Source: an uncultured Eubacteriales bacterium (GTDB taxonomy: Bacteria; Bacillota; Clostridia; Oscillospirales; Acutalibacteraceae). Taken from it: 35,279 nucleotides of DNA. Location of the stretch: assembly GCA_934486895.1 (NCBI GenBank), contig CAKSQZ010000016.1:1-35279 (forward strand). Direction: 5' to 3'. Each line of letters opens with the position of its first letter. The first letter of the stretch is position 1. A model generated the notes under the pieces. The model was not told where the DNA came from. It saw only the letters and a program-made list of their open reading frames with translations, and searched no databases. The translations under genes were made by a program, and so were the position numbers. Positions 16,422 through 24,869 of this stretch are shown piece by piece.

Positions 16422-19400
16422 TTAATTGTTTTCTGTGAAGTTTATTACAATATCATAATAACGGGTTTCGCCGAGCATTGTTATTTTGGTTTTGACAAGG
16501 ATAGAATTTTTATTGTTTTTGGAGATCGTGTAGGTTCTGTCTGCCGCATTGTATAAAACCTTGTTTCCCATATAGCTCTTCATCCAAATTTGTCCCTTGA
16601 TGTTAAAATTGCAGATCTGATCTATATAGAGCAGGATGTTATCACAGTTTTCTGCCGTGTCTATCGTTATGACTTTGTTTTTATGGTCAATGCTGACATT
16701 TTTAACATTTTCGGCATTCACCATGTCAAATCCCCAAACGATACCCGGAAAGTCTATGGTTATCAGATATTGCTCGACAGCGCCGTTGATCGCGATATTG
16801 ACCTTAACGGAAACTTTGTTTTTGCCATTGGCGTATACTGTGTACACACCGTTTGAATCGTATTTGACCTTGTTTCCGAGATAGCTTGCCATTCTGAGCT
16901 TTCCGCCGTAGACAGTGTCGTGCTGATTTACATACAGAATAATGCTGTCCGCATCGCCGTTTGCTGTTATATGAATGGTTTTTTCATTATGATCAACGGT
17001 TACATCGCTGAAGTTCTCGCCTTTAAGGCTTTTAAAATCAAAGTTTGCTTTGGACGAATCGAACTTCACATTCAGCATATACTGCTTGGTAAAACCGTCT
17101 ATGGTTATGTTCACCTTGACTGTTACAACGAAATTACCGGTGAAATAGATACGGTAGCTTCCGTTTTTATCATATACGACCTTATTGCCGAGATAGCTTG
17201 CCATTTTGAGAGTGCCGCCCGGAATAATTTCTTTCTGATGAACCAAAATCGTGATAAAGTCAATGCCGTCAGCCGCTTCGATGTCTATTGTTTTTGCTGT
17301 ATGATCCACTGTTATATTCTTTGTTCTGAGCGTTCTGAGGCTTGTGAAATCAAACACAGGTTCGTTCTTTGTGAATTTCGCCGTGTAGGTTTTATTTGCA
17401 GACACATTTTCGATAGTAAACGCCAAAGTATCGCAAACCTTTGTGTCGCCGTCATACCAGCCGTCAAAGGTGTAGCCGTCGTTTGCCGCTGCGGTAAGAG
17501 TCACGCTTTCGCCCTCCGCGACCGTTCTGCCGCCCGAAACCGTGCCGCCGCCGTTTTCTCCGACAGCCGCCGATATTTTATAATACAGGATCTCTGTGAA
17601 TTTTGCAGTGTAGGTTTTATCTGCGGTCACATTTTCGATCGTGAATTTCAAATCGCTGCAAACCTTTGTATCGCCGTCATACCAGCCGTCGAATTTATAA
17701 CCGCTTTTTGCCTTTGCAACAAGAGTCGTGCCTGTGCCCTCCAACACGGCTCCGTCGCCCGAAATCGTGCCCCAATAAATTGAAGGCGTCATCTTTACTG
17801 TGATGGTATAATAAGTTTTATCGGAAAAGAAAACCTTTCTTCCGTCTTTATCCCAATTATAAGAAAGCAAATTCGGTGTTGCGCCGACAACTTCTGTATT
17901 AATACCTGAAAATGAAATATCATAGAACACGCCTTTATCGCTTCCGGCTTTCGGAAATACCGCGTTCGCCCAGCCATCACCAAAAATAAATTTCGTTACG
18001 GGAATACCCCTGGCAAACCATAAAAGACAGTTTGGATCGGAAAAATTAATTGTAAATCCGCTCAGATCAAGCTCTTTAAAAACCTTGCTGTTTTCTCCGC
18101 ACAGATTAAACATTTGGGCCATATCCGTTACATTTGAAGTGTCGAATTTATCACCGAGATCCAGTGTAAACACTTCGCTGCTCGCTCCGCATAGTTGGAA
18201 CATAGCTAACATATTAGTTACATTTGAAGTGTCGAATTTATCGCCGAGATCAAGTGTGAATACTTTGCTGTTCTGTCCGCAGCTTTGGAACATACGGTAT
18301 GTATAAACAACGCCGGAGGTATCAAATTTGCTGCCGAGATTCAGGGTAAATACTTTACTTTTCGCTCCGCAGTTGTTAAACATATCGGACATATCCGTTA
18401 CTTTTGAAGTGTCAAAATTGTCGCCCAAATCAAGTGTGAAAACTTCACTGTAACAACCGCAGCCATCAAACATATTTCCCATATTCGTTACATTTGATGT
18501 GTCAAGAAACTCAAATCCTGTTATTGAGTCGATATAGCGGCCTCCGACAAACGCGCAGAACAAGGATTCACCGGCTATGATTTTTCCGTAGCCGCCGATA
18601 TACAAGGTTGAACTGCTGCTGTCGAACCATGCAAGCACACTTTCATCCTTGCCGGCAGAGTAGTCGGCAACAGTGATGTTAGTCAGATCATAATTGTTCA
18701 GGTCTACAAAAGATACAATTTTTATATCGTCCCCGCTGCTGACAAGTCCGTTATCGGCTGCTGCCGTGATAAGAGTTTTAGTGCCGGTTGTTAAAAACAG
18801 ATTAGATATCTTCTGCTTTGCAAATTTTGCTGTGTAGGTTTTATCTTCAGTCACATTTTGAACGGTATAAGCCGGAGTTTCGCAAACCTTTGTGTCGCCG
18901 TCATACCAGCCGTCAAAGATATAGCCGTCATTTGCCGCTGCGGTGAGGGTTATGTTTCCTCCTTCGACTGCGGCTCCGCCGCCCGATACTGTGCCGCCTT
19001 CATCTGCCACAGCCGTTATTGTGTGATAAGTTTTATCTGTAAACCGCACCGCTCTGTTGTCTTTCGCCCAGTCGTAAACGAGCAGATTTTGAGTTGCACC
19101 GGTAATTGAAGTCGGTGTGGATTCCGGAGCGGCGAAAGCGCCTGATGCCGGCAAGGTCGCATTTGCCCAGCCTTCTCCGAAGATGAAACTTGTAACGGGA
19201 ACAGAACTTGCAAAATTATTCAGATTATCCGCCTCGGAAAACGAAACAGTAAAACCGCTGAGGTCAAGCTCTGTGAATTTTGTGCTGGCCTGACCGCACA
19301 TATCGAACATGCCCTGCATATTTTGTGCACATTCGGTGTCAAATCTTTTGCCGAAGTCGAGTGTGAAAATCTTGCTGTTCATTCCGCAGTGCGCGAACAT

Positions 19401-21302
19401 ATTAGACATATCGCGCACTCTGCCTGTGAAGAACAGGTTGCCGAGATCAAGTGTGAAAGCCTCGTTGCTCGCCCCGCAGTAATTGAACATATTGGACATA
19501 TCAACTACCAGCGCAGTATAAAAATTATCACCGAGATCAAGCGTGAAGCTATTGCTGTATTGTCCGCAGCTTTGGAACATATTGTTCATTGATGAAACAT
19601 ATGAGGTGTCAAGCAGATCGATCCCATTGATCGCATCGATATATCTTCCGTTATAGAGAGCATATTCCAAGGAGTGTTCAGCAAAAACCTTTTCTTCGCC
19701 GCCTATGTAAAGCGCGGAATTTGTACTGTCATACCATGCGAGGGTTCGGCCGTCTTTTTCCTCGGAATAATCCACGGTCGTGACCCCTGCCAGATCGTAA
19801 TCGTACATATTGACGAACGATACGGATCTTATTGAGTCTATGCTGTCAACAAGGCCGCCGCTTACCGCTTTGGAAAGAAGCGTATTCTCGCTGTCTGTTG
19901 AAAACAGCCTGGATGTTTTCTTAAACCTTGCCGTGTAAGTCTTATCCTCGGTTACATTTACAACGGTGAAGCTTTCGGTTTCACATACCATTGTGTCGCC
20001 GTCGTACCAGCCCATAAAAGTGTAGTCGTAATCTGCCGATGAGAGGAGGGTTATTTTTCCGCCTTCCGGTACGGAACCGCCGTCCCAAGCGGTGCCGCCC
20101 TCTGTTGCTTCCGCCGTTACTGTATAGTAAGGCTTATCCGGAAATGATGCAGTTCTTTTGTCTGACGACCAGCTGTAACAAACCAGATTGGAGGGCGCAC
20201 CGGTGACGGAGGTTTCCGTGGTCGAGTCGGCAGTGAACATTTTCCATGTCGGTAATGCCGCTTTTGCCCAGCCAGGTCCGAAGTTAAAGTTTGTTACGGG
20301 AATGTTGCTTGCAAAATTAGTCAGCTTTCTCGAATTGGATATTGAAACCGTAAAGCCGCCGACGTCAAGCGATGTAAACTTTTTGGAGGATTTGCCGCAT
20401 TCATAAAACATTTCGGTCATATCCGTTACTTTTGAAGTGTCGAATTTATTGCCGAGATTCAGTGTGAAATTCTCGTTGCCCTGTCCGCAGCCGGCAAACA
20501 TATTGCGCATATCCGTTACTTTTGAGGTGTTGAAATTGCAGCCGCTCAGATCCAGTGTGAAAGTACCGCAGTTTTGTCCGCAATTATAAAACATATATGC
20601 CGTGTTCGTTACTTTTGAGGTGTCGAATTTATCACCGAAATCGAGTGTGAAAACATTGCTGTTTGCTCCGCAATACTGGAACATCCATGACATATTCGTT
20701 ACATTTGAAGTGTTGAACTTGCTGCCGAGATCAAGCGTGAAATTCGTGCTTTTCTCTCCGCAGAACTGAAACATACTCTGCATATTCGTTACATTTGAAG
20801 TGTCGAAATTATCGCCGAGATCCAGTGCGAAAACTTTGCTGTATCTTCCGCAGCTTGAAAACATATAAGACATATTGGTTACTTTTGAAGTATCAAGCAG
20901 TTCAAGGCCGTGGATCTCATCGATATACGAGCCGCCGCCGAATGCAAATTTCACAGAAGTTCCTGCGGTGATTTTACCGTCACCGCCTATATAAAACGCG
21001 GAATTGGCGGTATCATACCAAGCGAGAACACTGCCGTCTTTTCCGGCGGAATAGTCCATGGTCGTGATACCGGTCAGATCGTAGTTGTTTTTATCCACAA
21101 ACCACACGGATCTTACATCTGCCGGTTTGCTTATAAGTCCGCCGCTTTGCGCCTTGTAAAGAAGGCCGTCGTCAGTGCCGTTGATAAAATACAGCTGTGA
21201 GTGTGTGGTCGACGCCGCAATAGCCGTTATCGGCATAACGACGCTAAGCAGCATTGCAATGCTGACAAGAATAGATATTAAACCTTTAATTTTCTTAAAC
21301 AT
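16422..21302 (-). CDS. Giant BspA-like (DUF285) secreted surface protein with triplicated cassettes
   Basis: The 1626-aa protein has a signal peptide (about 1-30). Three homologous cassettes (about 35-460, 461-830 and 831-1238) each hold a lead-in domain, then DUF285 BspA-like repeats of about 30 residues (MFxxCG...FTLDLGxxFDTSxVTxM; about 6, 4 and 5 copies), then an InlB B-repeat-like module with GWYDGDTxVC and DKTYTAKF. A fourth B-repeat (about 1239-1315) precedes three C-terminal repeats of about 103 residues (from about 1317, 1420 and 1523) sharing VDHxxKxIxI and SYLGNKVxY, which I do not recognise. There is no LPXTG, dockerin or terminal membrane helix, so the mode of retention is unknown. 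Its ATG overlaps the rmlB stop (TAATG), which places it firmly in the sugar operon. It is probably an adhesive or structural surface protein and a candidate glycosylation target. Confidence 0.88.
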   Translation of the reverse strand: MFKKIKGLISILVSIAMLLSVVMPITAIAASTTHSQLYFINGTDDGLLYKAQSGGLISKPADVRSVWFVDKNNYDLTGITTMDYSAGKDGSVLAWYDTANSAFYIGGDGKITAGTSVKFAFGGGSYIDEIHGLELLDTSKVTNMSYMFSSCGRYSKVFALDLGDNFDTSNVTNMQSMFQFCGEKSTNFTLDLGSKFNTSNVTNMSWMFQYCGANSNVFTLDFGDKFDTSKVTNTAYMFYNCGQNCGTFTLDLSGCNFNTSKVTDMRNMFAGCGQGNENFTLNLGNKFDTSKVTDMTEMFYECGKSSKKFTSLDVGGFTVSISNSRKLTNFASNIPVTNFNFGPGWAKAALPTWKMFTADSTTETSVTGAPSNLVCYSWSSDKRTASFPDKPYYTVTAEATEGGTAWDGGSVPEGGKITLLSSADYDYTFMGWYDGDTMVCETESFTVVNVTEDKTYTARFKKTSRLFSTDSENTLLSKAVSGGLVDSIDSIRSVSFVNMYDYDLAGVTTVDYSEEKDGRTLAWYDSTNSALYIGGEEKVFAEHSLEYALYNGRYIDAINGIDLLDTSYVSSMNNMFQSCGQYSNSFTLDLGDNFYTALVVDMSNMFNYCGASNEAFTLDLGNLFFTGRVRDMSNMFAHCGMNSKIFTLDFGKRFDTECAQNMQGMFDMCGQASTKFTELDLSGFTVSFSEADNLNNFASSVPVTSFIFGEGWANATLPASGAFAAPESTPTSITGATQNLLVYDWAKDNRAVRFTDKTYHTITAVADEGGTVSGGGAAVEGGNITLTAAANDGYIFDGWYDGDTKVCETPAYTVQNVTEDKTYTAKFAKQKISNLFLTTGTKTLITAAADNGLVSSGDDIKIVSFVDLNNYDLTNITVADYSAGKDESVLAWFDSSSSTLYIGGYGKIIAGESLFCAFVGGRYIDSITGFEFLDTSNVTNMGNMFDGCGCYSEVFTLDLGDNFDTSKVTDMSDMFNNCGAKSKVFTLNLGSKFDTSGVVYTYRMFQSCGQNSKVFTLDLGDKFDTSNVTNMLAMFQLCGASSEVFTLDLGDKFDTSNVTDMAQMFNLCGENSKVFKELDLSGFTINFSDPNCLLWFARGIPVTKFIFGDGWANAVFPKAGSDKGVFYDISFSGINTEVVGATPNLLSYNWDKDGRKVFFSDKTYYTITVKMTPSIYWGTISGDGAVLEGTGTTLVAKAKSGYKFDGWYDGDTKVCSDLKFTIENVTADKTYTAKFTEILYYKISAAVGENGGGTVSGGRTVAEGESVTLTAAANDGYTFDGWYDGDTKVCDTLAFTIENVSANKTYTAKFTKNEPVFDFTSLRTLRTKNITVDHTAKTIDIEAADGIDFITILVHQKEIIPGGTLKMASYLGNKVVYDKNGSYRIYFTGNFVVTVKVNITIDGFTKQYMLNVKFDSSKANFDFKSLKGENFSDVTVDHNEKTIHITANGDADSIILYVNQHDTVYGGKLRMASYLGNKVKYDSNGVYTVYANGKNKVSVKVNIAINGAVEQYLITIDFPGIVWGFDMVNAENVKNVSIDHKNKVITIDTAENCDNILLYIDQICNFNIKGQIWMKSYMGNKVLYNAADRTYTISKNNKNSILVKTKITMLGETRYYDIVINFTENN

Positions 21303-22315
21303 TACTTCGCACCTCTCAGTTCTGTTTTTCTGTATTCGCCGGTTTGGATCATTTCAACCCATTCCGGATTATCACAATACCATTTTATCGTTTTTTTGAT
21401 GTTTTGCGAAAAGTTTTTATCGGGCTTCCAGCCAAGCTCCCTTTGCAGCTTTTCAGAATTGATCGCATAACGCCTGTCATGCCCCGGTCGGTCTTTAACA
21501 TAGGTTATAAGCGAATAGGGCTTGCCGAGTTCATCGAGTATCGTCTTTACGACATCGATATTTGATCTTTCGTTGTTTCCGCCTACATTGTAGGTTTCTC
21601 CGATTTTTCCGTTTCTCACGATCATATCGACCGCACGGCAATGATCGTTTACATACAGCCAGTCGCGTACATTCTTTCCGTCGCCGTATATCGGCAGTTT
21701 TTCATCCCTCAAAGCTTTCATAATAATAAGCGGTATCAGCTTTTCGGGAAATTGATACGGGCCGAGGTTGTTTGAGCATCTTGAAATTGTGATCGGTGTG
21801 CCGTAAGTTCTGTAATAAGCCATGCAAAGCATATCTGCCGCCGCTTTCGATGCCGAATACGGGCTGGAGGGCTTTATCTGCGAGTTTTCGTCAAACTTCA
21901 GATCCGGTCTGTCAAGCGGCAGGTCTCCGTATACCTCGTCGGTCGAAACCTGGTGAAAACGCTTTATACTAAAACGATTTACCGCATCGAGCAAAACCGA
22001 TGTGCCGAAAATATTTGTATTCAGGAACACCCCGGGATTTTCAACAGAACGGTCAACATGGCTTTCCGCTGCGAAATTCACAATGCAGTCGGGCTTGTGT
22101 TTTTCGATAATTCCGAAAATTTCGGCTCTGTCGCAAATATCCGCTCTTTCAAAATGAAATCTGCTGTCGGATTCAAATTCGGATATGTTATAATAGTTCC
22201 CGGCATAGGTCAGCTTATCTGCACAAACGATCTCATCATCGGGATACAAGTCATGAAGATACCTTATGTAGTTTGAGCCGATAAATCCTGCTCCGCCGGT
22301 AATCAAATGCCTCAA
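21302..22315 (-). CDS. rmlB: dTDP-glucose 4,6-dehydratase
   Basis: The 337-aa extended SDR has TGGAGFIGSNYIRY at the N-terminus, NFAAESHVDRS, STDEVYG, the YxxxK pair in YSASKAA, and the C-terminal RPGHDRRYAI motif, all diagnostic of RmlB. It converts dTDP-glucose to dTDP-4-keto-6-deoxyglucose, the substrate of the WecE-type aminotransferase in the same operon. The start is a TTG overlapping the rmlA stop (TTGA); a GGTGAT sequence lies just upstream. RmlC and RmlD are absent from the window, which argues against rhamnose as the only product. Confidence 0.96.
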   Translation of the reverse strand: MRHLITGGAGFIGSNYIRYLHDLYPDDEIVCADKLTYAGNYYNISEFESDSRFHFERADICDRAEIFGIIEKHKPDCIVNFAAESHVDRSVENPGVFLNTNIFGTSVLLDAVNRFSIKRFHQVSTDEVYGDLPLDRPDLKFDENSQIKPSSPYSASKAAADMLCMAYYRTYGTPITISRCSNNLGPYQFPEKLIPLIIMKALRDEKLPIYGDGKNVRDWLYVNDHCRAVDMIVRNGKIGETYNVGGNNERSNIDVVKTILDELGKPYSLITYVKDRPGHDRRYAINSEKLQRELGWKPDKNFSQNIKKTIKWYCDNPEWVEMIQTGEYRKTELRGAK

Positions 22316-23184
22316 ACATCATCACCCGCCAATCTTAAAATATATTTCCCATATTCGCTGTTTTTCAGTTCTTTGCCCAGTGCACGAAACTGTTCGTCGT
22401 TAATAAAATGCCTTCTCCAAGCGATTTCCTCAATACAAGATATGTAATATCCCTGTTTTTCTTGTATCATCCCGACAAACCCGCTTGCTTCCTGAAGCGC
22501 ATACGGACTACCAGTGTCAAACCACGCCATTCCTCTGCCGAACAGTTTGACCTTTAAGCGATTTTGCTTTATATATTCGTTATTAACAGCGGTTATTTCG
22601 AGCTCGCCGCGGTCAGACGGCTTGATATTTTTAGCGATTTTCACAACATCATTATTGTAAAAGTAAAGCCCGGGCACAGCATATTTTGATTTGGGATTTT
22701 CGGGTTTTTCTTCTATCGATATAACATTTCCGTCTTCATCGAACTCGCAGACGCCGAACGCCGACGGATTGTTCACAGGATAGCCGAACACCGATGCACC
22801 GTCAAGATTACGCACGGCAGACTGCAGATTTTCAGTGAAGTTCTGTCCGTAGAAAAGATTGTCGCCGAGGACAAGGCAAACATCGTCCGTTCCAATGAAG
22901 CTTTCGCCGATCAAAAAGGCATCTGCCAAGCCTCTCGGAACATCCTGTTCCGCATACGATATATTAAGTCCCCATTTTTCTCCCGTGCCGAAAAGCCGCT
23001 CAAAAGCCGGCAGATCCTTCGGTGTTGAAATGATCAAAATATCCCTTATATCCGCAAGCATCAATGTTGAAAGCGGATAATATATCATCGGCTTATCATA
23101 CACCGGCAAAAGCTGTTTGACCAAAGCTCTTGTTGCCGGATAAAGCCGTGTTCCGCTGCCGCCGGCTAAGATTATTCCCTTCAT
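22312..23184 (-). CDS. rmlA: Glucose-1-phosphate thymidylyltransferase
   Basis: The 290-aa nucleotidyltransferase has the signature MKGIILAGGSGTRLYP, the KQLLPVYDKPMIYYPLSTLM segment, VLGDNLFYG and EEKPENPKSKYAVPGLYFYD-type motifs (here YFYNND). It makes dTDP-glucose from dTTP and glucose-1-phosphate, the first step of the dTDP-deoxysugar route. Length is normal. It begins 33 bp after the unknown 89-aa gene with no hairpin between them, and overlaps rmlB by 4 bp. A weak GGGG sequence lies about 10 nt before the ATG. Confidence 0.96.
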   Translation of the reverse strand: MKGIILAGGSGTRLYPATRALVKQLLPVYDKPMIYYPLSTLMLADIRDILIISTPKDLPAFERLFGTGEKWGLNISYAEQDVPRGLADAFLIGESFIGTDDVCLVLGDNLFYGQNFTENLQSAVRNLDGASVFGYPVNNPSAFGVCEFDEDGNVISIEEKPENPKSKYAVPGLYFYNNDVVKIAKNIKPSDRGELEITAVNNEYIKQNRLKVKLFGRGMAWFDTGSPYALQEASGFVGMIQEKQGYYISCIEEIAWRRHFINDEQFRALGKELKNSEYGKYILRLAGDDV

Positions 23185-23217
23185 AATTATTTACCCCGCT
23201 CTATACTGAATTGCTTT

Positions 23218-23487
23218 TTATGAAATGTCGTGCTGCTCACTTTTTTCAAGCAGCATCTGATCGGTTTTGGTTCGCAGCAAAAGAAGCATATCAAACTCTT
23301 TGAGTGTGATATCCAGACCTTCTTTCCTGAACAACATGAGTATCCTCGATGTATACTCCGCTTTGTTTATATCGCTTCTGCATAATGACAGCTTTTTAAG
23401 TTCCTCTTTCAGCTTCTCGTTGGTATCCAGCTCATAGTTAAATTTTGCAACTTTATCAAATGAAACTTTTTTCTTTCTGAAAAACAA
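23218..23487 (-). CDS. Unknown 89-aa charged helical protein, first gene of the sugar operon
   Basis: The small protein is basic at its N-terminus (MFFRKKK) and rich in Lys, Glu and Leu, so largely alpha-helical, with a possible leucine-rich hydrophobic stretch near residues 60-75. It has no domain I recognise and no signal peptide. The start is TTG, supported by a strong GGAGGGGAG sequence 4-8 nt upstream. It is separated from the two-component genes by a terminator (23527-23553) and has no hairpin before rmlA, so it heads the surface-sugar operon. Its role is unknown; a small regulatory or scaffold protein is possible. Confidence 0.6.
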   Translation of the reverse strand: MFFRKKKVSFDKVAKFNYELDTNEKLKEELKKLSLCRSDINKAEYTSRILMLFRKEGLDITLKEFDMLLLLRTKTDQMLLEKSEQHDIS

Positions 23488-23519
23488 TGCTCTCCCCTCC
23501 GAGCAATATGATATATTTT

Positions 23520-23525
23520 AGTATA
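23520..23525 (-). promoter_or_regulatory. Candidate -10 element of the surface-glycosylation operon
   Basis: On the minus strand TATACT occupies 23525-23520, about 33 nt before the TTG start at 23487. The hexamer 17 bp upstream (CATCCG) is a poor -35, as expected for an activator-dependent promoter. The direct repeats at 23557-23587 are centred about 60 bp upstream of the implied transcription start. Confidence 0.4.
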
Positions 23526-23526
23526 A

Positions 23527-23553
23527 CAAAAAGCCACCCTCACGGATGGCTTT
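23527..23553 (-). terminator. Terminator of the two-component system
   Basis: On the minus strand an 11-bp stem (AAAAGCCATCC / GGGTGGCTTTT, one T-G pair) with a GTGA loop is followed by a further T and G. It lies about 45 bp past the histidine kinase stop and separates that operon from the one starting at 23487. Confidence 0.85.
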
Positions 23554-23556
23554 TGT

Positions 23557-23587
23557 CGTAATTGGTCGAATTTAAAGCATAATTGGT
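23557..23587 (-). promoter_or_regulatory. Direct repeat, candidate LytTR-regulator binding site
   Basis: On the minus strand ACCAATTATG (23587-23578) and ACCAATTACG (23566-23557) differ at one base and start 21 bp apart, two helical turns. Pairs of 9-10 bp direct repeats with this spacing are the known operator type of LytTR response regulators (AgrA, ComE, BlpR, VirR). A LytTR regulator is encoded directly upstream, and the site precedes the surface-sugar operon. Confidence 0.55.
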
Positions 23588-23597
23588 CTTTAAAAAT

Positions 23598-24869
23598 CTA
23601 TGAATTCAATATAATGCAAACGGATAACACTCCGCTGTCAAAACTGTATTTAATGTTGCCGTCATATTTTCGAATTGCGAAAAGAATACTGTCTATTCCG
23701 ATACCGTGCGGACGGATCATATTGTTTTCTATCGAGATGTCTTCTCTGCAGGGATTGCTGCACACAATAACGGTTTTATCCGCAACTGTTCGGATATTGA
23801 CCTTTATCTCGCCGTCGGCGCCGCATTCAATACAGCCGTTTATTGCATTTTCCAAAAGATTCGATAAAACAGCGACATAGTCCATATCCGATATTGCCGT
23901 GTCCTCATTGACATCCGCTTCAATCGAAACCGAGATCCCGCTCTTGCCCGCTTTTGCAAAAAAGCTGTTTAAAATGGCGTTAACGGTAATATTCGGGCAG
24001 AACTCATCTAACTTAGTTGTGTCCAGGCTGTCGTTATATTGTTTTAGATAATTCAGAGCTTCCTGAACTTCGCCTTTTTTCAGCATGGACTCGATATTCT
24101 GATTGTGATGTCGGAAATCGTGGCGAACTGTTTTTGCTGTAAGCTCGTTTTCCTTTGCGGCCTTTAACCGTTCCTGCAAGTAAGCCACATTTTGATTGAT
24201 TAGCTCCGCATTGCTTTCAGCTAACAAAGACTTAATCGTGCCGAAAATGACCCATAAGATCGATATATATACTAAAACCGAGACTGCGAAAATCGGGATA
24301 TAATCGGTCATACGTTCGTATCTGGAAATGAAGATTACTAAAAGCCATGCGAATATCACCAAAAACAAAAGCGAAACGGTCGACATGGAATACCATGTTT
24401 TACGGCGATTTCCCGATACGGCTCTCATAGTAGGGCGAAAAAAACGTATATACAGCAAGGCAACGATAATACACAAAACAGTTCTTATAATATTCCTCGC
24501 ATAATATATAACGATATTGGGTGCTCCACTGAAAAACACTCGGCAAAGTATAAGAGAAATGCACACTAACATACAAAATACGTTTGCATAGCTGATAAAT
24601 AAAAAGATCTTTTTGCAAAGCGAATCGGCAGAGGTCAATATAAAAACAAGTAAAGACATTAAAATCGTGATAATAAATGCTGTGGTATAAGCTGCCGAAA
24701 TATCCTCGAGAAAAACATAAGAAAGCATTGAAAAACACACAAATACAGCGCAATACTCCAAATAGATAAACGCTGTTTTACGCACAGAGTATTTAGGCTC
24801 GGTCAGCACCCAAAAGGAAAATGAATGCGAAATGCCGAGCAAAATACAAGCCGCGATTATATGTATCAT
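23598..24869 (-). CDS. AgrC-like sensor histidine kinase (HPK10 family)
   Basis: The 423-aa protein has about six N-terminal transmembrane helices (residues 1 to about 210), then a short coiled linker, a dimerisation/phosphoacceptor helix with H250 in VRHDFRHHNQNIE, and a GHKL ATPase with the N-box around N337-N341 (NLLENAINGC) and a G-box GIGIDS at about 389-394. The RHDFRHH motif and this GHKL type define the peptide-pheromone-sensing HPK10 group. The likely signal is a peptide or envelope-related ligand, but no precursor peptide gene was found in the window. It overlaps the response regulator by 4 bp. Confidence 0.9.
   Translation of the reverse strand: MIHIIAACILLGISHSFSFWVLTEPKYSVRKTAFIYLEYCAVFVCFSMLSYVFLEDISAAYTTAFIITILMSLLVFILTSADSLCKKIFLFISYANVFCMLVCISLILCRVFFSGAPNIVIYYARNIIRTVLCIIVALLYIRFFRPTMRAVSGNRRKTWYSMSTVSLLFLVIFAWLLVIFISRYERMTDYIPIFAVSVLVYISILWVIFGTIKSLLAESNAELINQNVAYLQERLKAAKENELTAKTVRHDFRHHNQNIESMLKKGEVQEALNYLKQYNDSLDTTKLDEFCPNITVNAILNSFFAKAGKSGISVSIEADVNEDTAISDMDYVAVLSNLLENAINGCIECGADGEIKVNIRTVADKTVIVCSNPCREDISIENNMIRPHGIGIDSILFAIRKYDGNIKYSFDSGVLSVCIILNS

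Noticed and set aside
16920..17783. 287-aa open frame on the plus strand
   Set aside because: It is antisense to the repetitive giant surface-protein gene, has no start signal and shows no recognisable protein features.
21302..23184. Rhamnose biosynthesis cluster
   Set aside because: Only rmlA and rmlB are present; rmlC and rmlD are absent, while a WecE-type aminotransferase shares the operon, so a 4-amino sugar is the better reading.
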